Source of the DNA: an uncultured Phocaeicola sp.
Lineage (GTDB): Bacteria > Bacteroidota > Bacteroidia > Bacteroidales > Bacteroidaceae
Direction: 5' to 3'
DNA length: 41,801 nt
NCBI GenBank assembly: GCA_944321335.1
Contig: CALUKX010000020.1
Span: 1 to 41,801, forward strand
Part shown: piece by piece, positions 25,001 to 33,582 of the stretch
Layout: each line of letters starts with the position of its first letter
How positions within the stretch are numbered: the first letter of the stretch is position 1
The notes under the pieces: model-generated
What the model was told of the DNA's origin: nothing
What the model saw: only the letters and a program-made list of their open reading frames with translations
Databases searched by the model: none
Position numbers and translations under genes: made by a program

Positions 25001-27785
25001 ACAATTCACCGTTCCGGATAAAGGCGAAACCGATACTGATACCGTCGCCATATTCCGGCTTATAGGAATATTCGAACTTCTTCAGTTCGTTGTCGAGCAT
25101 AATCCGTTGCGAATCGATGCGTTTGTTGCCGGAATAGACATCCACCAACATATAAACATCCTTTTCCGCCGTACCTACATACAATGTTACCGGCTTGCCG
25201 TACTGCAGCTCATTGACATCCTGATAGAACCATACCACATCCTTCACCGGAGAAACCTTATCTTCGGAAGAGAACAATACGAACTTCTGTTCGGCGGTAC
25301 ACTTACGTCCCTGTTCATCGAGCGCATCAACTTCAATCAGGTAACGGCCGGAAGGCAATGCCAACAAGCCTTCGGGAACAAATGCCTGATTGGATACTGC
25401 CTTACCTTCATACTTCATCTCACCTTTATCCCCTTTTTCATCCAAAGCAAAAACATGATAATTCACATCCACCTTTACCGGCTGTTCCTTCAAATTGATT
25501 GTCTGGAACTGAATCTTTTCCTGCTTTTCACGTAAGATATTGGATGCCAATCCACGGATATTCAAGACAATGGATTGCCGGCTTACCGGAAGCGTCAATT
25601 CGGATTCGTGTGTCTCACCGGCACCATCGGTAACCTCCACCTTTACATCAAATAGATACAAGGCACGGGCATCCTCTTCCCAATTCAGGTCTTCGGGAGG
25701 AGTCAGAGTCACATCCAACTTGAACTTACCGTCGGCATCGGTCTGAATCTCACCAGTATCCAATGTCTCAATATCCATACGCGGACCGAAATACCAGCTC
25801 CGTTTGCTACGGATAACCTCATACTTCACCTTTGCCTGACGTACCGGAGCACCGGCAAACGTCATCGCATCACCTGTGACCTGCAAAGTATCACCCATAT
25901 TGTATGTACCCTCATAAGGTTTGAACGCCACATCGAAAGTCGGACGCTTATATTCTTCCACCCTAATCAGGGTTGAAGCGTTATCGGTCGATATATAATA
26001 AGTACCCGGCATCAGGTCCTGCGGCAAGATGAAATCGGTATGAAGCACACCGAAATCATCGGTCGTCACTTCCCTTTCGGCCACATCGCGTGAAGAGGAA
26101 TAAAGCTTTATCTCCACACTCTTCAATTTCTGCACATAGGCCGAATCCCCTTCCTGATAGCCGACTACCCCCGAAACATGAACCGTCTGGCCGGGACGAT
26201 ACAAGGCACGGTCGGTAAACAGACGCACATTACTCCGCACCTCTTCCTTATAATCCCCTTTCGCCCAATTTGCCCGATTGCTGAAATCATCAGGAGCCAT
26301 GAAATCATTGCCCGATGTACGGACATTGAAATAAGCATTGTATGAAGGAGCTGTCGGACAGATTGCTACACCTTTCGCATCTGTCTTATAAACCTTCTGG
26401 AAAGTATAAGTATAATCGTTCCACTTATACTGCACAATTTCGGCATTGGGTACCGGATGTCCCGTGAGCTTATCGACAGCTATCATCTCGCTCTTCTTGC
26501 CCTCAACCGGAAGTATCATCATCTGGTAGGGAGAAACGTAAAGGATACTATAGGCCGTACCCCGTGAAAGCCCTTGCGGCACCTGTTTCAGCATATAGAT
26601 ACCTGCAGCGGGCATCTTGTACGAGATGACTGTATCACGGATCATGTAATCATCGGTAGCCTCCAAACGATAGGACTGCGAAGAAACCTTCTTACCGTAA
26701 TTCTTCACCAGTTGTTCATCGCGGTTTCTGGAATAACGGTAAAGAGCCGAAGCCGTAGGCGACAGATTCAACCGATACAGTTCGAAAGTAACTCCGTTCA
26801 AATTGGCATACGAAAGTTTCACATCGACCTCCTTTTCGGGATAGATAAAAGGAATCTCCGCACGCAAGTAAGGATTGGTCAGCTGGTTGATATGCTTCTG
26901 CAACACAGCTGCAGCCGGTGCTTTCGGATATTTCTTTATTCCTTCTCTTGCCAAAGCGACAGCCTTCACCTTATCACGTTGGTTGGAATAAGCGATGACC
27001 AGTTTCACATAAACATCGGAAACGACATCCACATCCTTGTATTCTTCTATCAGACTCTCCAGTCCTTTGATATATTCATCGGATGTAAGTGAATACTTCT
27101 TGAACTCCCTCATATTATTATATTGGAAGTACAGTTTCGCTTCTTTGGTAAGCAATGCAGCCGTACGGTTATCATTGCCATACCAAGAAATAAGTCTGTC
27201 GAAAATATCCAGACATTCCACACGGGCATCCATACGGTCATTTCCCCATGTGCCCGCCAAAGCATTGATGGCACGGCGAGCCAACAGGTCGTACATCGTA
27301 TCACCCCAATAAGTGATACTCAACTTGCCCGAAATTGTCATCGGACGGAAATCCTTGGCCGGTTTTTTTCCCCATTCATCCTTTCCTTCGAACGATTTTC
27401 GGAAATACCCGATAGCCGTTTGAATATCGGAAGCATTCTTCTGAAGGATCAGACTACCCATCAGACTGTTCAGTACCGCACGGGCCATCGGATCTTTTTC
27501 TTCCTGCGCCCATCGTTGAAGCCGTTCCCGTTCCACCTCCGCACTGTCGGGAGTCAATGCAACCTGATATTCAGAACGTGTAAGGAAAGCTTTCATCATC
27601 TGCGGAAGATTCCGTTCAGCTTCGGCTTTCCTGTAAATAGCATCCACTTCAGCAAGTACCGATTTCGGCAAATCCTGTTTCTGAAGAGTCTCCACTTTCT
27701 TCCACAGCCCATCGTATTGCTGTGCAACAGCTTCCATCGGCAACATCATTCCGACAAGCAGCAAACTAAGTATGATTTTCTTCAT
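22095..27785 (-). CDS. Alpha-2-macroglobulin family protein, thioester-less
   Basis: A 1,896-residue secreted protein with a signal peptide (MKKIILSLLLVGMMLPMEAVAQ). The ATG at 27785 is preferred over a GTG at 27815 and ATGs at 27791 and 27797. A helical N-terminal region of ~300 residues precedes the macroglobulin beta-sandwich (MG) domains. The MG2 domain carries VRLFTDRALYRPGQTVHVSG. The A2M domain (from about 1140) carries AETAFFYPNLRTDSLGNV and FTVPDALTEWKL. A helical TED-like domain and a receptor-binding-like end follow. Where a thioester CxEQ should be (about residue 1360) the sequence is GNPTQDDALS, so covalent trapping is unlikely. It resembles E. coli YfaS more than YfhM. The segment just before the A2M domain (the bait position, about 1076-1134) contains TonB-linker-like blocks. 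Confidence 0.9.
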   Translation of the reverse strand: MKKIILSLLLVGMMLPMEAVAQQYDGLWKKVETLQKQDLPKSVLAEVDAIYRKAEAERNLPQMMKAFLTRSEYQVALTPDSAEVERERLQRWAQEEKDPMARAVLNSLMGSLILQKNASDIQTAIGYFRKSFEGKDEWGKKPAKDFRPMTISGKLSITYWGDTMYDLLARRAINALAGTWGNDRMDARVECLDIFDRLISWYGNDNRTAALLTKEAKLYFQYNNMREFKKYSLTSDEYIKGLESLIEEYKDVDVVSDVYVKLVIAYSNQRDKVKAVALAREGIKKYPKAPAAAVLQKHINQLTNPYLRAEIPFIYPEKEVDVKLSYANLNGVTFELYRLNLSPTASALYRYSRNRDEQLVKNYGKKVSSQSYRLEATDDYMIRDTVISYKMPAAGIYMLKQVPQGLSRGTAYSILYVSPYQMMILPVEGKKSEMIAVDKLTGHPVPNAEIVQYKWNDYTYTFQKVYKTDAKGVAICPTAPSYNAYFNVRTSGNDFMAPDDFSNRANWAKGDYKEEVRSNVRLFTDRALYRPGQTVHVSGVVGYQEGDSAYVQKLKSVEIKLYSSSRDVAEREVTTDDFGVLHTDFILPQDLMPGTYYISTDNASTLIRVEEYKRPTFDVAFKPYEGTYNMGDTLQVTGDAMTFAGAPVRQAKVKYEVIRSKRSWYFGPRMDIETLDTGEIQTDADGKFKLDVTLTPPEDLNWEEDARALYLFDVKVEVTDGAGETHESELTLPVSRQSIVLNIRGLASNILREKQEKIQFQTINLKEQPVKVDVNYHVFALDEKGDKGEMKYEGKAVSNQAFVPEGLLALPSGRYLIEVDALDEQGRKCTAEQKFVLFSSEDKVSPVKDVVWFYQDVNELQYGKPVTLYVGTAEKDVYMLVDVYSGNKRIDSQRIMLDNELKKFEYSYKPEYGDGISIGFAFIRNGELFTRRVDLAYVRPDKHLNVAWETFRDKLETGAKEEWRLHMTDKSGNPVYANLMTTMYDASLDKLYEHKWGFSLYFPRFLPSASVQMLTGSQAARLYSDLYVEGGGSGLDLLYGDYSDLYWVHTYRSIRIRGRGNYAQVMVASARADMTMSSVEDSNMAVEVKYVPAQVEEEIPESESGFKRVTGSAASLVEEVLQITENSAEVVEDTPMPQAQLRENFAETAFFYPNLRTDSLGNVSIVFTVPDALTEWKLWGFAHTQDVDYCTFSAKAKSSKRFMVQPNLPRFVRKGDKTVIAASLINMAMEGVNGTAHIQLLDPVTEKEVFHASQKFTVGEGETQSVRFAFTVPDNYDVLVCKVMADAGNYTDGEQHYLPVLTDKQWVTETIPVQLNGAGEKEVGLKDVFNHQSPTATDRKLTVELTANPDWYVVQALPVVGNPTQDDALSLASAYYANALATEIVKQNPRIQEVFKMWQIQGGDKQTLLSNLEKNQDLKNVLIEETPWLKEAGSEKEQKYRIAMLFDLNAMNANQQNVLTKLQGLQLDGGAWSWFKGMYPNRYITTQITEMMARLKAMGVKPETAMNTMYTSALNYLKKEVNEEYKQMKQAERNGMKSVIPSNQTIHYLYICALDSDAEKKADKSINAYMVSKLTDRSASYSIYDKAIIATVMQKQNKTDEAKILIQSVKEYSVSTPEMGRYYDTPKAYYSWNSYKIPTQAAAMEAIQRIAPDTLFLNEMKQWLLKQKQVQGWNTPVATADAVYAFLCLSGNKLNVTGSMKARIGKEELVTPDDILGYTRKSYTGKDTQTKTVKVSKQGGGIGWGAVYAQYLEDMDKIQDAKGNGVSISRAYYVNGKSVTPKTVLHIGDKITVRLTVKADRDMDFIHIKDGRASCMEPDEQISGYRWMNGLGAYQISRDASTEFFIDQLRKGTHTLEYTVHLDRSGTYQTGIATVQSAYAPEFGGHTSGETLTVVE

Positions 27786-27929
27786 CCCCATGTTCATATC
27801 AAATATATGTTTCACATAAGTATTTTTATAAAGTAAATGATTTTCCGGTTAAAAACCGCATCGAATTTAATTAAAATAATTAAAAATCATAATTTTAGAA
27901 GGAGATATTGGAATGATTTGTAAAATTCT

Positions 27930-27937
27930 TATCTTTG
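27930..27937 (+). promoter_or_regulatory. -7 element of the small membrane protein gene
   Basis: TATCTTTG with TTG 19 bases upstream, 27 bases before the ATG at 27965: a good match to the housekeeping consensus. Confidence 0.65.
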
Positions 27938-27964
27938 TAGCCGACCAATAAATCACGAACGACT

Positions 27965-28405
27965 ATGAAAAAATTTCAGACGAATGTCAAAAGCCGGCGT
28001 GTTTTTCTTGAATATTATCTGGGGATATTCATTATCACCGTGGCTTTGATTTGTGTTGTAGTTTACCTTGTGAGACGTCCCTTCAATCTGTGGGCCTTTT
28101 TCATCACCTACGGAGCCCTCTTCCTGCTGATTTCATTCAGTCTTTCGAACATCCAATACATTTTTCAGGATAATGTCTTGAAGATACGGACCAAGCACAT
28201 GGTTCAATCATCACTTTCGTCGGAGGATATCGCCCAGATTATCTGTTACAGCCGAATCAAATACAATCTAAAAATGCCTTATACTCACATTATTGTTGAT
28301 CAGGATGGCAACCGATATTACCTTTTTCCAGAAAAGGCCAAGGAACTGGTAGCCGTACTCCGCAATTCCAATCCAAGCATCGAACTGATTACCCGCTTAC
28401 GTTGA
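27965..28405 (+). CDS. Small membrane protein with PH-like domain, function unknown
   Basis: A 146-residue protein with two membrane helices (about 17-37 and 42-62) and a soluble C-terminal half of beta strands followed by a helix (AKELVAVLRNSNPSI). The topology resembles bacterial pleckstrin-homology-like proteins. I cannot name a family with certainty. A paralogue of the same size and layout is encoded at 32.5-33.0 kb on the other strand. It is a single-gene unit with its own promoter, ending at a hairpin shared with gcvT. Confidence 0.75.
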   Translation: MKKFQTNVKSRRVFLEYYLGIFIITVALICVVVYLVRRPFNLWAFFITYGALFLLISFSLSNIQYIFQDNVLKIRTKHMVQSSLSSEDIAQIICYSRIKYNLKMPYTHIIVDQDGNRYYLFPEKAKELVAVLRNSNPSIELITRLR

Positions 28406-28412
28406 TAAAAAC

Positions 28413-28452
28413 GAAGTCACGCTTCCCGAAACAGACGAGACAGCGTGACTTC
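28413..28452 (-). terminator. Intrinsic terminator of gcvT
   Basis: A perfect 11-bp stem (GAAGTCACGCT / AGCGTGACTTC) with an 18-base loop; GTTTTTAT follows on the minus strand. The convergent plus-strand gene ends 7 bases before it and may use it too. Confidence 0.85.
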
Positions 28453-28482
28453 AAACTATATACACAAAATGGAAATTCAACC

Positions 28483-29577
28483 CTAGTTAAGTCCCAGACG
28501 GAAAGGAAGCTTTACCACCTTCGCCTTCAACAGACGTCCCCTGTTATCCATACAAATTTCTGTTCCAGGCTTCGCCAATTCTGTCTTCACATATCCCAAA
28601 CCGATACCGATCTTGCGGGTCGGCGACATGGTACCCGAAGTTACCTTACCTATTTCGTTACCATCAGTATCCTTCAGCGAATAGCCTTGACGAGGAATAC
28701 CTCTATCCACCATTTCAAAGCCCACAAGTTTACGGCTCACGCCTTCGGCCTTCTGTTTCTCCAATGCCGCCCGGTTCGTGAAATTCTTTCCATCCACAAA
28801 CTTGGTAATCCATCCCAGTCCGGCTTCAATCGGCGAAGTGGTATCATCGATATCATTGCCATAGAGGCAGTAACCCATCTCCAGACGCAAGGTATCACGC
28901 GCCCCCAATCCTATCGGCTTGATACCATATTCCGCTCCGGCTTCAAAAATAGCATTCCAAATCTTATCGGCATTCTCGGGATAGAAATACAATTCGAAAC
29001 CTCCGGCTCCGGTATACCCTGTATTGGAAACAATCACATCGGGAACTCCGGCAAACTCGCCCACCTGAAAAGCGTAATACGGAATTTCATGCAGTTGTAA
29101 TGGAGTAAGTTTCTGAAGTACTTCGATCGCCTTCGGCCCCTGGATTGCCAACTGCGCAATACGGTCGGACGAATTTTCCAGTTCCGCTCCCACCTGATTA
29201 TGAGAGACACACCAGATCCAGTCCTTCTCTATGTTGGCAGCATTCACCACCAACATGTATTTATCTTCACTATAGCGATAAACCAACAAGTCGTCGACGA
29301 TACCTCCCGTTTCGTTCGGGAAACAAGTATATTGAACCTTACCGGGAACGAGCACCGCAGCATTATTGGAAGTAACCTGTTGGATAAACTCAAGCGCATG
29401 CGGACCCTTCACCCAAAATTCACCCATGTGAGAAACATCAAAGACTCCCACTCCGTGACAGACGGTGAGGTGTTCATCAATAATTCCGGAATATTCGATA
29501 GGCATATTATAACCTGCAAATTCATGCATCTTGGCTCCTAAAGCGATATGCTTGTCGGTAAAAGGAGTTGTTTTCAT
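28483..29577 (-). CDS. gcvT: Aminomethyltransferase (glycine cleavage T protein)
   Basis: A 364-residue T protein: moves the methylene group from lipoamide-bound aminomethyl to tetrahydrofolate, releasing ammonia. Recognised by [31 protein letters not shown], the [13 protein letters not shown] block with the catalytic-region [20 protein letters not shown], and the C-terminal [21 protein letters not shown]. The ATG at 29577 is used; a TTG four codons earlier is not credible. Other gcv genes are not nearby. It lies downstream of pepT on the same strand, separated by a 113-base gap with a hairpin. Confidence 0.95.
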   Translation of the reverse strand: MKTTPFTDKHIALGAKMHEFAGYNMPIEYSGIIDEHLTVCHGVGVFDVSHMGEFWVKGPHALEFIQQVTSNNAAVLVPGKVQYTCFPNETGGIVDDLLVYRYSEDKYMLVVNAANIEKDWIWCVSHNQVGAELENSSDRIAQLAIQGPKAIEVLQKLTPLQLHEIPYYAFQVGEFAGVPDVIVSNTGYTGAGGFELYFYPENADKIWNAIFEAGAEYGIKPIGLGARDTLRLEMGYCLYGNDIDDTTSPIEAGLGWITKFVDGKNFTNRAALEKQKAEGVSRKLVGFEMVDRGIPRQGYSLKDTDGNEIGKVTSGTMSPTRKIGIGLGYVKTELAKPGTEICMDNRGRLLKAKVVKLPFRLGLN

Positions 29578-29627
29578 AGAATCATTCAATTATAAGGTTT
29601 ATAGTAAACAGACAGGTTAAAGTTGAA

Positions 29628-29666
29628 GGAATCGGGAACGTATCCGAAACTGCTGTTCCCGATTCC
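29628..29666 (-). terminator. Hairpin after pepT
   Basis: A perfect 12-bp stem (GGAATCGGGAAC / GTTCCCGATTCC) with a 15-base loop, 24 bases after the pepT stop. The T tract is interrupted (TTCAACTTT), so termination may be partial, with some read-through into gcvT. Confidence 0.7.
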
Positions 29667-29690
29667 ATATCTTCTGTCCCTCAAGGGGGA

Positions 29691-30917
29691 TCAATATCTA
29701 TTGGCTGTCAGCTCAGCAATCTTGACAACCACATTCATTGCCTTTTCGATTGAAGGTATCGGAACAAACTCGTAACGTCCGTGGAAATTCAATCCTCCGG
29801 CAAAGATATTCGGACAAGGCAGTCCCTTGAAAGAAAGCTGCGCACCGTCCGTACCACCACGGATCGCCTTCACCTTCGGTTCGACACCGGCCTCCTGCAT
29901 TGCAGCGAAAGCGATATCGATGATATGCATCAAAGGTTCCACCTGCTGGCGCATATTGTAGTACTGATCTTTCAATTCTACGATAACAGTGCCTTCACTG
30001 TATTTGGCATTGATCTTGGCAGCACATTCGTTCATAAAAGCCTTACGTGCCTCGAACTTTTCATGGTCATGGTCGCGGATGATGTATGAAACCAGTGTCT
30101 GCTCCACTTCCCCTTCCATGCCGATCAAGTGGTAGAAACCTTCATAGCCTTCGGTCGTGGCAGGAGTTTCGTTTTCAGGAAGCAACGCAATAAATTCATT
30201 CGCCACGAGCAACGAATTGATCATCTTGTTCTTTGCATAACCCGGATGCACGTTGCGTCCTTTCACATGAACCTTTGCTGCAGCCGCATTGAAATTCTCG
30301 AATTCCAATTCACCCACTTCACCGCCATCCATAGTATAAGCCCATTTGCAGCCGAACTTTTCCACATCGAACTTATGGGCTCCCAGACCGATTTCCTCAT
30401 CGGGATTGAAACCTACACGAATCTTTCCATGCTTGATCTCCGGATGTTCGATAAGATATGCCATCGCACCCATAATTTCAGCGATACCTGCCTTGTCGTC
30501 GGCACCAAGCAAAGTATGGCCGTCGGTAACAATCAGATCCTCGCCTACATGATCCAGAAGTTCAGGAAACTGCTTCGGAGAAAGAATGATGCCTTCTTCT
30601 GCGCACAAAGGGATATCATTGCCGTCGTAATTGGAAACAATGCGCGGTTTCACATCCTTGCCCGACATATCAGGACTTGTATCCATGTGGGCGATAAAAC
30701 CGATGGTAGGAACTTCCTTATCCACATTAGAAGGGAGCGTAGCGAACAGATATCCGTTATCGTCCAACGAAATTTCCTGCAAGCCCAAGCTTTCCAATTC
30801 CGACTGTAAATATTTGGCGAACACCATCTGCTTGTCAGTACTCGGAGTTATTCCGGTTGACTCATCAGACTGTGTATCAAATGAAACATACTTCAAAAAA
30901 CGCTCTATTACTGTCAT
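29691..30917 (-). CDS. pepT: Peptidase T (tripeptide aminopeptidase, M20B)
   Basis: A 408-residue cytoplasmic zinc aminopeptidase that removes the N-terminal residue of tripeptides. Zinc ligands and catalytic residues are seen in IAHMDTSPD (H77, D79), [14 protein letters not shown] (bridging Asp) and [15 protein letters not shown] (catalytic and ligand Glu). [19 protein letters not shown] near the end holds the last ligand histidine. The [18 protein letters not shown] block is characteristic of PepT rather than other M20 enzymes. It starts next to a 295-base AT-rich gap shared with the divergent Omp85-type gene. Confidence 0.96.
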   Translation of the reverse strand: MTVIERFLKYVSFDTQSDESTGITPSTDKQMVFAKYLQSELESLGLQEISLDDNGYLFATLPSNVDKEVPTIGFIAHMDTSPDMSGKDVKPRIVSNYDGNDIPLCAEEGIILSPKQFPELLDHVGEDLIVTDGHTLLGADDKAGIAEIMGAMAYLIEHPEIKHGKIRVGFNPDEEIGLGAHKFDVEKFGCKWAYTMDGGEVGELEFENFNAAAAKVHVKGRNVHPGYAKNKMINSLLVANEFIALLPENETPATTEGYEGFYHLIGMEGEVEQTLVSYIIRDHDHEKFEARKAFMNECAAKINAKYSEGTVIVELKDQYYNMRQQVEPLMHIIDIAFAAMQEAGVEPKVKAIRGGTDGAQLSFKGLPCPNIFAGGLNFHGRYEFVPIPSIEKAMNVVVKIAELTANRY

Positions 30918-31212
30918 ATCTATTTTGAAATGATTAAAACAATGTTAGTAGTCGTAAAAATAGCAAAACAACTACAAATAGCAAAAAAGATTCCCATTTT
31001 TTCACATCCTGAAGAGGTAATTTATGAGGGGGAAGCATCAAAATCTATCATTCTGTCTATTTTATTTCCAAACAGCACCAACCTAAAAGCGTACTTTCCA
31101 AATATTTATCCTAACCATCAACGCCAAAAAACAAAAAAACGGTTGATATTTCAGAAAAAACTCAGAGAAACCAATAAGTTTTGTATTTTTGCCGATACAG
31201 AAATGTAATTAT
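30918..31212. other. Intergenic stretch between divergent pepT and Omp85-type genes
   Basis: About 295 AT-rich bases with runs of A and no hairpin terminator. It holds the plus-strand -7 element at 31184-31191. A weak TAACATTG facing pepT is the only pepT promoter candidate. An open frame at 30930-31208 has no family resemblance and is judged accidental. Confidence 0.5.
31184..31191 (+). promoter_or_regulatory. -7 element of the Omp85-type gene
   Basis: TATTTTTG, 21 bases before the ATG at 31213. An in-frame TTG overlapping this element (31189) is therefore not the start. Confidence 0.55.
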
Positions 31213-32424
31213 ATGAAAAAGACAATCCTTTTATGCATGGCTCTGTTGATAAATATGCTATCATTTGCCCAACAACCTGAAAGCGTATCAATACAGACAG
31301 ACAGCACAACCAATCGACCATTAACGAAGAAAGAATTACGGAAACTCAGAGTAGCCAAACGTAATTTCCATTATAACATATTAGGCGGCCCCAGCTATTC
31401 ACCCGACTTCGGTGTACTGGTAGGTGCCAGTGCCTTGATGACTTTCCGCATGAATCCGAAAGATACGGCCATGATGCGTTCGGTCATCCCGTTGAACGTA
31501 TCTTTCCTTTTCGAAGGAGGTCTCAACCTCAGCGTCAAGCCTCAGTTGTTCTTCAGTAACGACAAGTTCCGTATTTTTGGCCAATTCAGCTATAAGAATA
31601 CGAAGGATAACTATTATGGTATCGGTTACACTACCAACAAAGACTATCCACGCGGTGAAAATACCAGCGAATATAAATACAGCGGCGTCCAGATCAACCC
31701 GTGGTTCCTCTTCCGTATGGGAGAAAGCAATATTTTCCTGGGACCTCAAGTCGATATCAGCTACGACAAAATCAGTGATGTGGCCGAAGGTATCATTCTC
31801 AATCCCGACTATATCAAAGCCGGAGGTACGGCGAAAGGCTATGAAAACTTCAGTTCGGGTATCGGTTTCCTGTTGAATTACGACAGCCGCGACATTCCAG
31901 CCAATCCATACAAAGGCCTTTATCTGGATTTCCGTGGCCTGTTGTACCAAAAATGGTTGGGCAGCGACGACAACTTCTACAAGATTGAATTGGATTACCG
32001 CCAATACAAAAGTGTAGGAAACAGAAAGGTTATAGCATGGACCGTGCAGAGCAAGCATGCATTCGGCAACGACATTCCTCTTACGAAATATATGCTCACC
32101 GGTACCCCGTTCGACCTCCGTGGATATTACATGGGACAATTCCGCGACAAAAGTTCACACGCCATCATCGGCGAATACCGGCAGATGTTCAATACCGACA
32201 AGAGTACCTGGCTGAAACGTATCATTTCGCATCTAGGCTATGTGGCTTGGGGAGGTGTCGGTTTCATGGGACCTAATCCGACTAAGATAGAAGGCGTGCT
32301 TCCCAACCTCGGTGTAGGTCTGCGAGTAGAGGTACAACCCCGTATGAATGTCCGTCTGGATTTAGGACGTGACTTTGTAAACAAACAGAATCTGTTCTAC
32401 CTGAATATGACAGAAGCGTTCTGA
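31213..32424 (+). CDS. Omp85/BamA-type outer-membrane barrel without POTRA domains
   Basis: A 403-residue protein with a signal peptide (MKKTILLCMALLINMLSFAQ). It is entirely beta-barrel in pattern, matching the bacterial surface antigen (BamA C-terminal) family. The barrel features IGFLLNYDSRDIPANPYKGLYLDF and the RGYYMGQFRD strand, equivalent to the conserved RGY region of Omp85 lid loop L6. No POTRA repeats precede the barrel. It ends in MTEAF, giving the C-terminal aromatic typical of outer-membrane proteins. Such stand-alone barrels in Bacteroidetes have no assigned cargo. Confidence 0.85.
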   Translation: MKKTILLCMALLINMLSFAQQPESVSIQTDSTTNRPLTKKELRKLRVAKRNFHYNILGGPSYSPDFGVLVGASALMTFRMNPKDTAMMRSVIPLNVSFLFEGGLNLSVKPQLFFSNDKFRIFGQFSYKNTKDNYYGIGYTTNKDYPRGENTSEYKYSGVQINPWFLFRMGESNIFLGPQVDISYDKISDVAEGIILNPDYIKAGGTAKGYENFSSGIGFLLNYDSRDIPANPYKGLYLDFRGLLYQKWLGSDDNFYKIELDYRQYKSVGNRKVIAWTVQSKHAFGNDIPLTKYMLTGTPFDLRGYYMGQFRDKSSHAIIGEYRQMFNTDKSTWLKRIISHLGYVAWGGVGFMGPNPTKIEGVLPNLGVGLRVEVQPRMNVRLDLGRDFVNKQNLFYLNMTEAF

Positions 32425-32449
32425 CACCGCTTCAAGACATTATAAACAA

Positions 32450-32497
32450 AATGCCCTTCATCTCTTTTGCCGACTGACAAATGAAGTGAAGGGCATT
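32450..32497. terminator. Bidirectional hairpin between converging genes
   Basis: AATGCCCTTCA and TGAAGGGCATT form an 11-bp stem with a 26-base loop, between the Omp85-type gene and the minus-strand small membrane protein gene. T tracts are short. Confidence 0.7.
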
Positions 32498-32517
32498 CTG
32501 CATATTCTAAAGGTTAC

Positions 32518-32955
32518 TCATTTTACTGAAATCCGCGGATTCAACTTGCAGACTGCATCAATAAGCCCTTCCCTGTCTTCGGGACAGATTTTGACCCGCT
32601 GCTTCGAAGTAACAAGCACGGTATTGTATGGATTGTACTTCCAGCTCCAACGAACGTCCGGCAGACACTCGATGGAAACGATTTCATCGGCATCTATATT
32701 TTGGGGGTTACCACCGGTTATAACAACCTTACAATCACGGATCATATATTTAATGCCTCTCATCAAATGGGTACTTACAATGTAATTGACAAAAGGTATC
32801 CCAAAACATACAACCAGCCCCACACTGTTTTTCTCGCTTATGGTCCAAAACAGGTATAAGACAATTAAAACATATATACCCCACAAATAGGCGGATATCA
32901 GCCAAAACTTCTTTAACCCCATTCTGGAATATCGGGTTACAAATGTTTCATTCAT
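32518..32955 (-). CDS. Small membrane protein with PH-like domain, paralogue of the 27,965 gene
   Basis: A 145-residue protein with two membrane helices (about 16-38 and 45-65), then a beta-rich soluble half and a final helix (REGLIDAVCKLNPRI). Its layout and spaced matches parallel those of the protein at 27,965-28,405: IKYMIRD against IQYIFQD, DADEIVSIEC against SSEDIAQIIC, and similar C-terminal helices. The family is not firmly recognised; YdbS-type bacterial PH domains are the closest idea. It stands alone. Confidence 0.72.
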   Translation of the reverse strand: MNETFVTRYSRMGLKKFWLISAYLWGIYVLIVLYLFWTISEKNSVGLVVCFGIPFVNYIVSTHLMRGIKYMIRDCKVVITGGNPQNIDADEIVSIECLPDVRWSWKYNPYNTVLVTSKQRVKICPEDREGLIDAVCKLNPRISVK

Positions 32956-33112
32956 AAATCAAGATTTCAAATTACCTTGTAAATATAAAAAGAAATTGCG
33001 ATAAAACGAAACAACCGAACCTTTGAACAAAATCATCGGCTGTTTGTTGTATCCTTATGTATCACCTGTACAAGAACTGACAGGAACTGACTAAACTAAT
33101 GTACACTTGAAT

Positions 33113-33149
33113 GCTGCCGGACGAACGTTCGGCAGTATTTATTTTTACA
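33113..33149 (+). terminator. Orphan terminator-like hairpin
   Basis: CTGCCG and CGGCAG flank a 10-base loop and are followed by TATTTATTTTT on the plus strand. No plus-strand gene ends here. Confidence 0.5.
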
Positions 33150-33165
33150 GGAGGGATAAAACGAA

Positions 33166-33195
33166 AAAGAGACCGGCGTAAATTCCGATCTCTTT
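33166..33195 (-). terminator. Intrinsic terminator of the SRP RNA-tRNA-Thr unit
   Basis: AAAGAGACCGG and CCGATCTCTTT form an 11-bp stem with one mismatch; TTCGTTTTA follows on the minus strand, right after tRNA-Thr. Confidence 0.75.
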
Positions 33196-33198
33196 CCG

Positions 33199-33272
33199 AG
33201 CCTCTTGTCGGATTCGAACCAACGACCCCGAGATTACAAATCACGTGCTCTGGCCAACTGAGCTAAAGAGGC
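33199..33272 (-). tRNA. tRNA-Thr (anticodon TGT)
   Basis: A 74-nt tRNA. Acceptor GCCTCTT pairs with AAGAGGC; the D arm is GCTC..GAGC. The anticodon loop TTTGTAA gives TGT (UGU, threonine), and the T loop arm is GTTGGTTCGAATCCGAC. The anticodon stem has one T-T mismatch. The 3' CCA is not encoded. It is transcribed behind the SRP RNA, 4 bases apart. Confidence 0.95.
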
Positions 33273-33276
33273 AGGT

Positions 33277-33372
33277 GGGTAAGCTGACCATATCGCGCCG
33301 CTACAACCAACTACCTTTGCTGCGATCAAGCCCTGGAGGATTCGAAGGGAGCTGGCCGTATGGGACTTACCC
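33277..33372 (-). ncRNA. ffs: Signal recognition particle RNA (small, 4.5S-type)
   Basis: A 96-nt rod-shaped RNA. The outer stem GGGUAAG/CUUACCC is continued by CCAUA/UAUGG and CCAGCU/AGUUGG (one G-U), then CCUU/AAGG. The tip reads CCAGGGCUUGAUCGCAGCAA, which fits the conserved SRP-protein-binding helix 8 (CAGG on one side, AGCA on the other). This resembles E. coli 4.5S RNA in plan but has an unusual UUGA-type tip. A strong promoter lies about 55 bases upstream and tRNA-Thr follows directly. No open frame explains the conservation. Confidence 0.75.
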
Positions 33373-33426
33373 ATGTTATGTATGCTTTCAAGTATCGGAG
33401 AAACCGATATTTCTCGATTGCGGGTG

Positions 33427-33434
33427 CAAAGGTA
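33427..33434 (-). promoter_or_regulatory. -7 element of the SRP RNA-tRNA-Thr promoter
   Basis: TACCTTTG followed by CACCC on the minus strand, with TTG 19 bases upstream. This is the strong form seen before stable RNA and ribosomal genes. Confidence 0.75.
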
Positions 33435-33539
33435 GACATAATTTTTGAATCTGCAATACCTCTCGTGAAAAAATCGAAGAAAAAAGGCCGAAACAACGAT
33501 TTTTATCCATTTTATAATAAGTAATATGCGCAAAATACG

Positions 33540-33547
33540 TACTTTTG
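33540..33547 (+). promoter_or_regulatory. -7 element of the DUF4199-to-OPT operon
   Basis: TACTTTTG, 35 bases before the first ATG; the only promoter-like element seen before the seven-gene run. Confidence 0.55.
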
Positions 33548-33582
33548 TAGGCTAAAATAGAATATCATTGAGAGAATAACGA

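Noticed and set aside
30930-31208. 92-codon open frame between pepT and the Omp85-type gene
   Set aside because: Very AT-rich, composition of intergenic DNA, no family resemblance, and it runs through the downstream promoter element.
31399-32139. 246-codon minus-strand frame
   Set aside because: Antisense to the Omp85-type barrel; no recognisable protein.
33245-33533. Open frames across the SRP RNA and tRNA region
   Set aside because: Explained by stable RNA genes; translated products match nothing.
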